DNA of 64,000 nt, taken from contig NZ_CP060204.1 of the NCBI RefSeq assembly GCF_014250475.1, positions 2,183,001-2,247,000 of the forward strand, written 5' to 3'. A program made the position numbers and the translations under genes. Under the pieces are notes generated by a model. That model worked only from the letters and a program-made list of their open reading frames with translations. It searched no databases and had not been told where the DNA came from. Of this stretch, positions 58,135 through 64,000 are shown piece by piece. Numbering within the stretch: position 1 is the first letter of the stretch; every line of letters begins with the position of its first letter. This DNA comes from Selenomonas timonae. Its GTDB lineage: Bacteria > Bacillota > Negativicutes > Selenomonadales > Selenomonadaceae.

Positions 58135-59802
58135 TCAATGCCCTGCCTTCATGCGGTTGATCGCACTGAAGAGCGCGAGGATGGACGAGGTGATGATGTC
58201 CGTATCCAGTCCCGCTCCCCAGTAGACATTGCCGTCCTCGCCCGTGATGCTGATATAGGAGATGGCGCGCGAGGTCTGCCCGATCTCAAGCGCGTGCTCA
58301 CTGTAGGTCAGGTTCGTGTAGCGAAGCCCCAGATTTGCCTGCATGGCGTTCGAGATGGCGTCGAGGCGGCCGTTGCCGCGTGCCTCATACGTGCGGTCCT
58401 CGCCGTCCACCTTGAGATGAACGTCGCCCATGCGCGTGCCGTCCGGCTGCTTTTTCAGATGGAAATCCGTGAGTTCGAACGGGAATACAACATTGACGTA
58501 GGTATCCATGAACACCTTGTAGATCTCGTCCGGCAGGAGTTCTTTGTGCCCGCTGTCGGATACGGACTTGACGCGGTAGCTGAGATCCTCGCGCATCTTC
58601 TTCGGCATGCTGATGCCGTACTGCTGCTCCATGATATAACCGACACCGCCCCTGCCCGACTGGCTGTTGATGCGGATGACATCGCCGTCGTACGTGCGCC
58701 CGATATCCTTCGGATCGATGTAGAGATAGGGCAGTGACCAGTGCTTGGGTTTGTTCTCATCCCAGTGCTTCATGCCCTTGGCGATGGCATCCTGATGGGA
58801 ACCGGAGAACGCGGCAAAGACGAGTGCGCCCGAATACGGCTGGCGCGGGTTGACCTGCATGCGCGTCACCTGCTCATAGACCTCAACGAGGTGCGGGAGA
58901 TCGGAGAAGTCGAGGTTCGGATCGACACCGAGCGCGAACATGTTCATTGCAACCGTGATGATGTCGACGTTGCCCGTGCGCTCCCCGTTGCCGAAGAGCG
59001 TGCCCTCGACACGATCTGCGCCTGCGAGCAGCCCCATCTCCGCATCTGCTACGCCGCAGCCGCGGTCGTTGTGCGGGTGGAGGGAAAGGACGACGCTGTC
59101 ACGGTATTTCAGCCGCTCATTGACGTAGGCAATCTGCATTCCGTAGACGTGTGACATCGACATTTGAACCGTCGAGGGAAGATTGATGATCGCCTTGCGA
59201 TCGGGCGTGGGCTGCCACACATCGAGAACGGCATTGCAGACTTCGAGCGCATATTCGGGCTCCGTGCCCGTGAAGCTTTCGGGCGAGTATTCAAACCGAT
59301 AGTTCGCGCCCGCCTCCTCCGTCAGCTTCTTGAGAAGCTTTGCGCCGTCCACGGCGATCTGGAGGATCTCCTCCTTTGAGCGTGCAAATACCTGCTCGCG
59401 CTGTGCTGCAGACGTGGGGTTGTAGACATGCACAATCGCGTTCTTCACGCCGCGCAGCGCATCAAACGTCTTTCGGATGATATGCTCCCGCGCCTGTGTC
59501 AGCACCTGCACGGTCACATCGTCGGGGATGAGATTGTCATCGACGAGGCGGCGCAGGAACTCGTACTCCGTCTCCGACGCGGCAGGAAAACCGACCTCGA
59601 TCTCCTTGAACCCCACACGCACGAGAAGATCGAAGAACGCCAGCTTCTCGTCCAAACTCATCGGGATGATGAGTGCCTGATTGCCGTCGCGCAGATCAAC
59701 CGAGCACCAGATTGGAGCCTTGTCCGGCGCGTCCTGGCGCAGCCAGTCCAGACGGATCTCAGGCGGCATATAGTATCCCTTGGTGTACTTCGTGTGATTC
59801 AT
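58135..59802 (-). CDS. leuA: 2-isopropylmalate synthase
   Basis: 555 residues starting MNHTKYTKGYY, with GGGGGA upstream. CSVDLRDGNQALIIPM gives the metal-binding Asp and catalytic Arg of the DRE-TIM barrel, and SLHPHNDRGCGVADAE has the HxH metal ligands. A C-terminal allosteric leucine-binding domain follows from about residue 430. The length and N-terminus fit the longer LeuA type. It condenses acetyl-CoA with 2-oxoisovalerate to start leucine synthesis. No other leucine genes are adjacent; a terminator-like hairpin lies in its leader. Confidence 0.95.
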   Translation of the reverse strand: MNHTKYTKGYYMPPEIRLDWLRQDAPDKAPIWCSVDLRDGNQALIIPMSLDEKLAFFDLLVRVGFKEIEVGFPAASETEYEFLRRLVDDNLIPDDVTVQVLTQAREHIIRKTFDALRGVKNAIVHVYNPTSAAQREQVFARSKEEILQIAVDGAKLLKKLTEEAGANYRFEYSPESFTGTEPEYALEVCNAVLDVWQPTPDRKAIINLPSTVQMSMSHVYGMQIAYVNERLKYRDSVVLSLHPHNDRGCGVADAEMGLLAGADRVEGTLFGNGERTGNVDIITVAMNMFALGVDPNLDFSDLPHLVEVYEQVTRMQVNPRQPYSGALVFAAFSGSHQDAIAKGMKHWDENKPKHWSLPYLYIDPKDIGRTYDGDVIRINSQSGRGGVGYIMEQQYGISMPKKMREDLSYRVKSVSDSGHKELLPDEIYKVFMDTYVNVVFPFELTDFHLKKQPDGTRMGDVHLKVDGEDRTYEARGNGRLDAISNAMQANLGLRYTNLTYSEHALEIGQTSRAISYISITGEDGNVYWGAGLDTDIITSSILALFSAINRMKAGH

Positions 59803-59839
59803 GATCGTTCCCCCCGTATAACATTGCATCATCCATATA

Positions 59840-59878
59840 AACAAGAAAGTCCCTCGCCGCTGATGTGGGGCGAAGGAC
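59840..59878 (-). terminator. Terminator-like hairpin in the leuA leader (candidate attenuator)
   Basis: Minus strand: GTCCTTCGCC, loop, GGCGAGGGAC, TTTCTTGTTT. The ten-base stem with one G-T pair lies about 40 bases before the leuA start and downstream of the promoter at 59906-59934, so it would act within the leuA transcript. Confidence 0.7.
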
Positions 59879-59905
59879 GCGCCTGCGTTATCCTAGCGTT
59901 GTGCT

Positions 59906-59934
59906 ATCTTACCATATTCACGTGCAGTTTGCAA
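59906..59934 (-). promoter_or_regulatory. Promoter of leuA
   Basis: TTGCAA (59929-59934), 17-base spacer, TAAGAT (59906-59911) on the minus strand. The -35 lies within the last codons of the upstream gene. The manA promoter has nearly the same hexamers. Confidence 0.6.
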
Positions 59935-60859
59935 ATCCGACCAAGGTCGCATTAAACTTCTCAATCAGCTTCTCGGGCTTGTACGACTCCTTTGCCTTGC
60001 GCAGCCCTTCGATCCCCATATCCTCCTCGCGGTTGATGTAGGTCAGATGGCTCCACGCGTGCTCCACGAACCCCTGATTGATCGCGGGATATGCGCCGCG
60101 CAGCTCGGGGTCTGCCTTCTCCACGTGGATGACCGCTGTATCCGTGTTCAGCTGCTCACCGAAGGTAAAGGCGATGACGCGCCCGTCGAGGAGAATCGCG
60201 CCGCCCTTCAGCCCGAAGTCCGCGAAGTTGTTCAGCACCTCGAGGATCGCCGTACGCTCATAGCCGATGAACGGATCAACGGTCCCGTCCTCCTGCTTGT
60301 GCTGCTTGTACCAGCTGTTCAGCTCGAGCTTGCACAGCGTTACGATCTCATCCGTAATCGGCACGAACACCGCGTCGGGATGCTCCTTGCGAAACGCATT
60401 CAGATGGTTCTTCTTCGAGTGCAGCTTGCGGCCCGCGAGGCTGATGAGCTTTTCCGAAAGGTACACATAGTCATAGTTGTCGCGGTCAGCGACCACCTCA
60501 AAGTGTGCGCAGTCGCAGCTGCGCAGGAAATCCGCATAGCCGCGTTCCATGTCATAGATGTGGAACGGCTGCTCAATCTCCTCGAAGTACGCGAGCAGCT
60601 TCTTCGTCGCCGCAGGATAGAGCGCGGAATCGCAAAACGGCTGCAAGGCGGAGACACGCGCCTTCCACTCGCTCACAACGTAGAGGACATCGTCCTCCTC
60701 GGCGATGTGGACATGGAACGGTTCGCGCCACATGTAGAGATTCGTAAAGTTAAAATGCGAATTCTCATAGTAATTCGCACGAAAATATCGATCAAGCAGC
60801 GGCTTGTCTTCCTTTGTCAAGGCATGAAATTCGATGAGTCTCACCTTCCCTTTGGGCAT
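59918..60859 (-). CDS. DUF2156 (phosphatidylglycerol lysyltransferase C-terminal-like) protein
   Basis: 313 residues with a double GNAT-like fold. The family pattern includes NYYENSHFNFTNLYMWRE near the start, KLHSKKNHLNAFRKEH in the centre and INREEDMGIEGLRKAKESY near the end. The domain is the aminoacyl-transferase part of MprF-like proteins without membrane helices, so cytosolic; substrate unknown. The ATG at 60859 has no ribosome site directly upstream, while a good AGGAG lies at 60905-60909 on the far side of a 33-bp hairpin element. An alternative GTG start six codons in has AAAGGG close by. Confidence 0.82.
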   Translation of the reverse strand: MPKGKVRLIEFHALTKEDKPLLDRYFRANYYENSHFNFTNLYMWREPFHVHIAEEDDVLYVVSEWKARVSALQPFCDSALYPAATKKLLAYFEEIEQPFHIYDMERGYADFLRSCDCAHFEVVADRDNYDYVYLSEKLISLAGRKLHSKKNHLNAFRKEHPDAVFVPITDEIVTLCKLELNSWYKQHKQEDGTVDPFIGYERTAILEVLNNFADFGLKGGAILLDGRVIAFTFGEQLNTDTAVIHVEKADPELRGAYPAINQGFVEHAWSHLTYINREEDMGIEGLRKAKESYKPEKLIEKFNATLVGFANCT

Positions 60860-60862
60860 TCG

Positions 60863-60895
60863 TAAGGAATCGCCATATTTATCAGCGAGTCCTTA
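60863..60895. mobile_element. 33-bp internally deleted relative of the MITE-like element
   Basis: TAAGGAATCGC and GCGAGTCCTTA are inverted arms (10 of 11 paired) around an 11-base loop. TAAGGAATCGC equals the left end of the larger elements, and TTTATCAG with TCCTTA matches their right end. It lies between the ribosome site and the start codon of the DUF2156 gene. Confidence 0.6.
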
Positions 60896-60918
60896 ATAAA
60901 AGTTCTCCTAACGGTTTC

Positions 60919-60924
60919 ATTATA
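60919..60924 (-). promoter_or_regulatory. Extended -10 promoter of the DUF2156 gene
   Basis: TGTTATAAT on the minus strand is a perfect extended -10; the -35 is weak. It precedes the ribosome site at 60905-60909. Confidence 0.55.
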
Positions 60925-60954
60925 ACAAAGCCGTCAAGCCCTACCTGTTCTGCT

Positions 60955-61917
60955 CTATATTTTACTGAGAATCAGCTCTCCCATGCCCGTGAGCACACAG
61001 TGTCCCAATCCTGCGGGCAGGAAGACGCTCTCCCCCTTTTGTACCTGCAGTTCGTCCGTTTCAGTGCGAAGCTGTACGTTGCCCGAAAGCACGGTCAGAC
61101 ACTGGAATGAGTCTTCGCTTACAGTAAGCGCACATTCCCCGTCCACTGTGAGATGATAGGCGGTGAAATACCCGCACGCCGCCAGAAGGCGCGCCCTCGC
61201 TCCCGCGAAGATGTCGACCTCATTGCCGCACGCATACGCGGGAGCAGGTGCAAGGGAGGTCACATCAAGCGCCTTTTCGATATGAAGATCGCGTGGCTTG
61301 CCGTCCGCACCGATGCGGCCGTAATCGTAGATGCGATACGTCGTATTCGAGTTCTGCTGGATCTCGCAGATGAGGATGCCCTTGCCGATTGCATGGAGCG
61401 TCCCCGCAGGGATGAAGAAGACATCGCCCTTCTGCACAGGCACATGACGCACAACATCGAGCAGAGTGTTGTCCTCTATGCGCCGACGAAACTCTTCCTT
61501 TGAGATCTCGTGCGCAAATCCATAGAGCAGCTCCGCCCCCTGTGCTGCGTCCACGACATACCACAGCTCCGTCTTGCCGTACTCCCCCTCGACGCGCAGT
61601 GCATAATCATCATTTGGATGCACCTGCACGGAGAGATCGTCACGCGCATCGATGAGCTTGATGAGCAGTGGGAAATACGAAAACTTCGCCGCACGCGTGC
61701 CGAGTGCATCCGTGCCCGCCTCCGCGAGCCAATCCGAAAGAGTCCATCCCGCCGCAGCGCCGTTTGCAATGACGCTTTTGCCGTCCCTATGGCAGGCAAG
61801 CTCCCAGCTCTCGGCGACCTTCGTCAGCTGCGTTTCCTTTCCGTATTCATCCCTGAGCCGCGTACCGCCCCAGAGATAGTCCTTCAGCGGCGCAATGAGT
61901 TTCATCGGATACTTCAT
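60955..61917 (-). CDS. manA: Mannose-6-phosphate isomerase, class I
   Basis: 320 residues of the type I phosphomannose isomerase cupin fold. KDYLWGGTRL is near the start. LSVQVHPNDDYA carries zinc ligands (Gln and His), GKTELWYVVDA the Glu, and FIPAGTLHAIG the second His. EIQQNSNTTYRIYDYGR lies in the active-site rim. It interconverts fructose 6-phosphate and mannose 6-phosphate, giving precursors for mannose-containing glycans. It is monocistronic with its own promoter. Confidence 0.95.
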   Translation of the reverse strand: MKYPMKLIAPLKDYLWGGTRLRDEYGKETQLTKVAESWELACHRDGKSVIANGAAAGWTLSDWLAEAGTDALGTRAAKFSYFPLLIKLIDARDDLSVQVHPNDDYALRVEGEYGKTELWYVVDAAQGAELLYGFAHEISKEEFRRRIEDNTLLDVVRHVPVQKGDVFFIPAGTLHAIGKGILICEIQQNSNTTYRIYDYGRIGADGKPRDLHIEKALDVTSLAPAPAYACGNEVDIFAGARARLLAACGYFTAYHLTVDGECALTVSEDSFQCLTVLSGNVQLRTETDELQVQKGESVFLPAGLGHCVLTGMGELILSKI

Positions 61918-61948
61918 AATTCACGTCCTTATTTCATTTCATAGGACT

Positions 61949-61977
61949 ATCTTACCGAATTCTACAAAAAACTGCAA
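61949..61977 (-). promoter_or_regulatory. Promoter of manA
   Basis: TTGCAG (61972-61977), 17-base spacer, TAAGAT (61949-61954) on the minus strand, about 30 bases before the start codon. Confidence 0.65.
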
Positions 61978-62005
61978 GTACAAAGCACGACCTATGAAAT
62001 GATGA

Positions 62006-62034
62006 TTGTTCCCCACCGCTGACTGTGGTATCAT
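62006..62034 (+). promoter_or_regulatory. Promoter of uraA
   Basis: TTGTTC (62006-62011), 17 bases, TATCAT (62029-62034) on the plus strand. The leader contains a short hairpin CCTGC/GCAGG at about 62042-62058 followed by ATTTCTTT, a weak attenuator candidate. Confidence 0.45.
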
Positions 62035-62105
62035 AGGAACGCCTGCAGCAGACGCAGGATTTCTTTCATAAAATATTTTACCCATCTGAAACGGAGTGAT
62101 TCACC

Positions 62106-63365
62106 ATGTCCCAAAAGGTCATTGATACCACGGAGCGCCCGCCGCTCCTCACCACCATCCCGCTCTCCCTGCAGCATCTCTTCGCGATGTTCGGCTCGAC
62201 CGTGCTCGTGCCGATCCTCTTTCACGTCAACCCCGCGACCGTGCTGCTCTTCAACGGCATCGGCACACTGTTCTACCTCATCCTCTGCAAGGGCAAGATT
62301 CCCGCCTATCTCGGCTCGAGCTTCGCCTTCCTCTCCCCCGTCTTCCTCGTCCTCTCCGAGTACAGCTACGAGGCAGCACTCGGCGGTTTCATCGTCGTCG
62401 GCATCGTCTTCTGCATTGTCAGCTTCATCGTGCATACGATCGGAACGAGCTGGATCGACGTCATCTTCCCGCCCGCCTCGATGGGCGCAATCGTCGCCGT
62501 CATTGGACTCGAGCTAATGCCGACGGCGGCGGGCATGGCAGGGCTGACGGGAGAAAATACCGACGCAACCGTCATCTTCGTCTCGATCGCAACCCTCGCC
62601 ATCACAATCTTCGCCTCGATGGCGTTCCGCGGCTTCCTCTCCATCATTCCGATTCTCATCGGCGTTGTCGCGGGCTACATCATCGCCTTTGCCGTTGGCA
62701 TCGTCGATCTCTCGCACGTTGAGAGCGCGCCGTGGCTCGCGATACCGACGATCTACACGCCGGAGTTCGACCTGCGTGCCATCCTCATCATCCTGCCCGC
62801 CTCCATTGTCGTCATCGTGGAGCACATCGGCCACCTCATTGTCACGGGCAATATTGTCGGACGCAACCTCGCAAAGGATCCGGGGCTTGATCGCTCCCTC
62901 CTCGGAAACGGCGTCTCGACCATCTTCTCGGGCTTCTTCGGCTCGACACCGAACACGACCTACGGCGAGAACATCGGCGTGCTCGCCATCACAAAGGTTT
63001 ACTCCACGTGGGTCATCGGCGGCGCAGCGATCTTTGCAATCCTGCTCTCCTGTCTCGGCAAGCTCGCCGCGCTCATCCAGAGCATCCCGACGCCCGTCAT
63101 GGGCGGCGTCTCCATGCTGCTCTTCGGCGTCATCGCCGCCTCGGGCATCCGTATCCTTGTCGAGGCGAAGGTGGACTACAACAATCCGATGAATCTCCTC
63201 CTCACCTCGATCGTCATGGGTGTCGGTGTCTCGACGGCAAGCCTCACCATCGGCACGGTCACACTGCGCGGTATGTCGCTCGCGACTGTCATTGCCATCA
63301 TCCTCTCCGTCTCTTTCCGCATCATCCTCGCCCTGCGCCGTCAGGAGCAGAAACAGAGCGAGTGA
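62106..63365 (+). CDS. uraA: Uracil/xanthine permease, NCS2 family
   Basis: 419 residues, about 14 helices, the first plus-strand gene. Family motifs are LQHLFAMFGSTVLVP near the start, FGSTPNTTYGENIGVLAITK in the centre (substrate-binding Glu region) and GGVSMLLFGVIAASGIRIL. The pattern fits proton-coupled uracil transporters such as UraA/PyrP better than xanthine carriers. Its stop overlaps the next start by one base (TGATG). The upstream pyr-type PyrR-binding element was looked for but not convincingly found. Confidence 0.93.
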   Translation: MSQKVIDTTERPPLLTTIPLSLQHLFAMFGSTVLVPILFHVNPATVLLFNGIGTLFYLILCKGKIPAYLGSSFAFLSPVFLVLSEYSYEAALGGFIVVGIVFCIVSFIVHTIGTSWIDVIFPPASMGAIVAVIGLELMPTAAGMAGLTGENTDATVIFVSIATLAITIFASMAFRGFLSIIPILIGVVAGYIIAFAVGIVDLSHVESAPWLAIPTIYTPEFDLRAILIILPASIVVIVEHIGHLIVTGNIVGRNLAKDPGLDRSLLGNGVSTIFSGFFGSTPNTTYGENIGVLAITKVYSTWVIGGAAIFAILLSCLGKLAALIQSIPTPVMGGVSMLLFGVIAASGIRILVEAKVDYNNPMNLLLTSIVMGVGVSTASLTIGTVTLRGMSLATVIAIILSVSFRIILALRRQEQKQSE

Positions 63366-64000
63366 TGGAAATCACAGTCGACCTGCACGCGGATGAAACA
63401 TGCCCCGCAAAGGCGTACCTGATGCGCACGCGCGGCATTTCCTCGGGGCTCTGGAAACGGATCAAACACAGCGGAACATTCGCCGTGAACGGCGTCCCCG
63501 CGATTGCTGCGCGCACGATGCTGCGTGCGGGTGATATTGTCTCCTACGAACTGCCCATCGTCTCCTCCATCACACCGGAGCAGCTACCGCTCTCCATTGT
63601 CTATGAGGACAACGATCTCCTCGTCATCGACAAGCCTGCGGGGCAACTCGTCCATCCGACGACAAAGGAGGCACACGGCACCGTTGCAAACGCCGTGCTG
63701 GGACTCTATACCGCGCGTGGTATCTCTCTCGACTTTCACCCCTGCCACCGCCTCGACCGCAACACCTCAGGGCTGCTCCTCATCGCCAAGCGTCCCGAGG
63801 TGCAGCATCAGATTGCGCGTACACATACACTTGAGCGAACGTATCTGGCGCTGATCGAGGGAGCGATTACACCTACGTCAGGCACGATCGATGCGCCGAT
63901 TGCACGCGCCCTGCCGAGCATCATCTTGCGCCATGTCGCGCCCGATGGAAAGCCCGCGCGCACACATTATGAAATGGTGTGGACGAACGGAGAACATACC
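63365..64000 (+). CDS. RluD-family pseudouridine synthase (3' end outside the window)
   Basis: 212 codons are visible. An S4-like N-terminal region (about 1-60, GISSGLWKRIKHSGTFAVNG) precedes the synthase domain, which has IVYEDNDLLVIDKPAGQLVH and the catalytic segment HRLDRNTSGLLLIAK with the nucleophilic Asp. The family isomerises uridines in 23S rRNA or tRNA. The ATG at 63365 overlaps the uraA stop (TGATG), so the two are co-translated. Which site it modifies cannot be told from this part. Confidence 0.92.
   Translation, partial: MEITVDLHADETCPAKAYLMRTRGISSGLWKRIKHSGTFAVNGVPAIAARTMLRAGDIVSYELPIVSSITPEQLPLSIVYEDNDLLVIDKPAGQLVHPTTKEAHGTVANAVLGLYTARGISLDFHPCHRLDRNTSGLLLIAKRPEVQHQIARTHTLERTYLALIEGAITPTSGTIDAPIARALPSIILRHVAPDGKPARTHYEMVWTNGEHT

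Noticed and set aside
59803-59917. A T-box riboswitch in front of leuA.
   Set aside because: The leader is too short and lacks the conserved T-box bulge sequence; only the terminator-like part is present.
62035-62105. A PyrR-type attenuator in the uraA leader.
   Set aside because: No recognisable PyrR-binding loop was seen, and the hairpin at about 62042-62058 has only five base pairs.

Overview
The window looks like a chromosomal segment of a Selenomonas-like member of the Negativicutes, a diderm Firmicute of roughly 55-58% GC. Two sets of traits point there. Firmicute-type genes are present: RNA polymerase delta (HARE-HTH), a DivIC/FtsB protein, a YesM/YesN-type two-component pair and type III pantothenate kinase. 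They sit beside a TonB-ExbB-ExbD system, which needs an outer membrane. This assignment is inferred from gene content and was not checked by any search. Almost everything from 1 to about 61.9 kb reads on the minus strand; uraA and the pseudouridine synthase at the right end read on the plus strand. No rRNA, tRNA or CRISPR array was seen.

Layout, left to right. 1-2.0 kb: a Fur-family repressor (cut by the window edge) and a PepD-like dipeptidase. 2.1-10.7 kb: a ten-gene iron operon read right to left, exbB-exbD-tonB-FTR1-P19-DUF2318-FtsX-FtsX-ABC ATPase-FMN lipoprotein. It starts from a consensus promoter with a Fur-box-like site and ends in a terminator. It matches the Campylobacter-type P19/FTR1 ferrous iron system, but its last gene encodes an FMN-binding lipoprotein instead of thioredoxins. 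10.8-16.2 kb: birA-coaX-dusB-M18 aminopeptidase, then an aminotransferase. 16.3-32.7 kb: a 14-gene surface-glycan or glycoprotein modification operon. It holds three GT2 enzymes with C-terminal methyltransferase-like regions, one GT4 enzyme, CDP-glucose synthesis, an epimerase and a reductase, two FkbM methyltransferases, a B12-binding radical SAM enzyme, a tandem triplet of paralogous SPASM radical SAM proteins and an HD hydrolase.

32.8-49.7 kb is a dense housekeeping block: cheY-cheX fusion, cheX, DUF1934, argS, rpoE, pyrG, mfd and a tetrapyrrole methylase lacking MazG, then HU, an SDR, an MGDG-synthase-like glycosyltransferase, divIC, an S1-domain protein, tilS, hpt and ftsH. 49.7-56.2 kb holds a glyoxalase-fold protein, PutP, a short rubredoxin gene, a YesN/YesM two-component pair and an orphan iron-type substrate-binding lipoprotein. 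56.3-64 kb holds uvrC, leuA, a DUF2156 protein, manA, uraA and an RluD-family synthase (cut by the window edge).

The less ordinary features are these. The glycan operon carries several enzymes built on one recurrent Rossmann-like domain. A family of about 165-bp near-palindromic elements occurs as two direct copies flanking the rubredoxin gene, one of which supplies the last 11 codons and stop of the response regulator. A 33-bp internally deleted relative sits between a Shine-Dalgarno sequence and the start of the DUF2156 gene. Intrinsic terminators also lie immediately upstream of tilS, the SDR gene, leuA and the DUF2318 gene.
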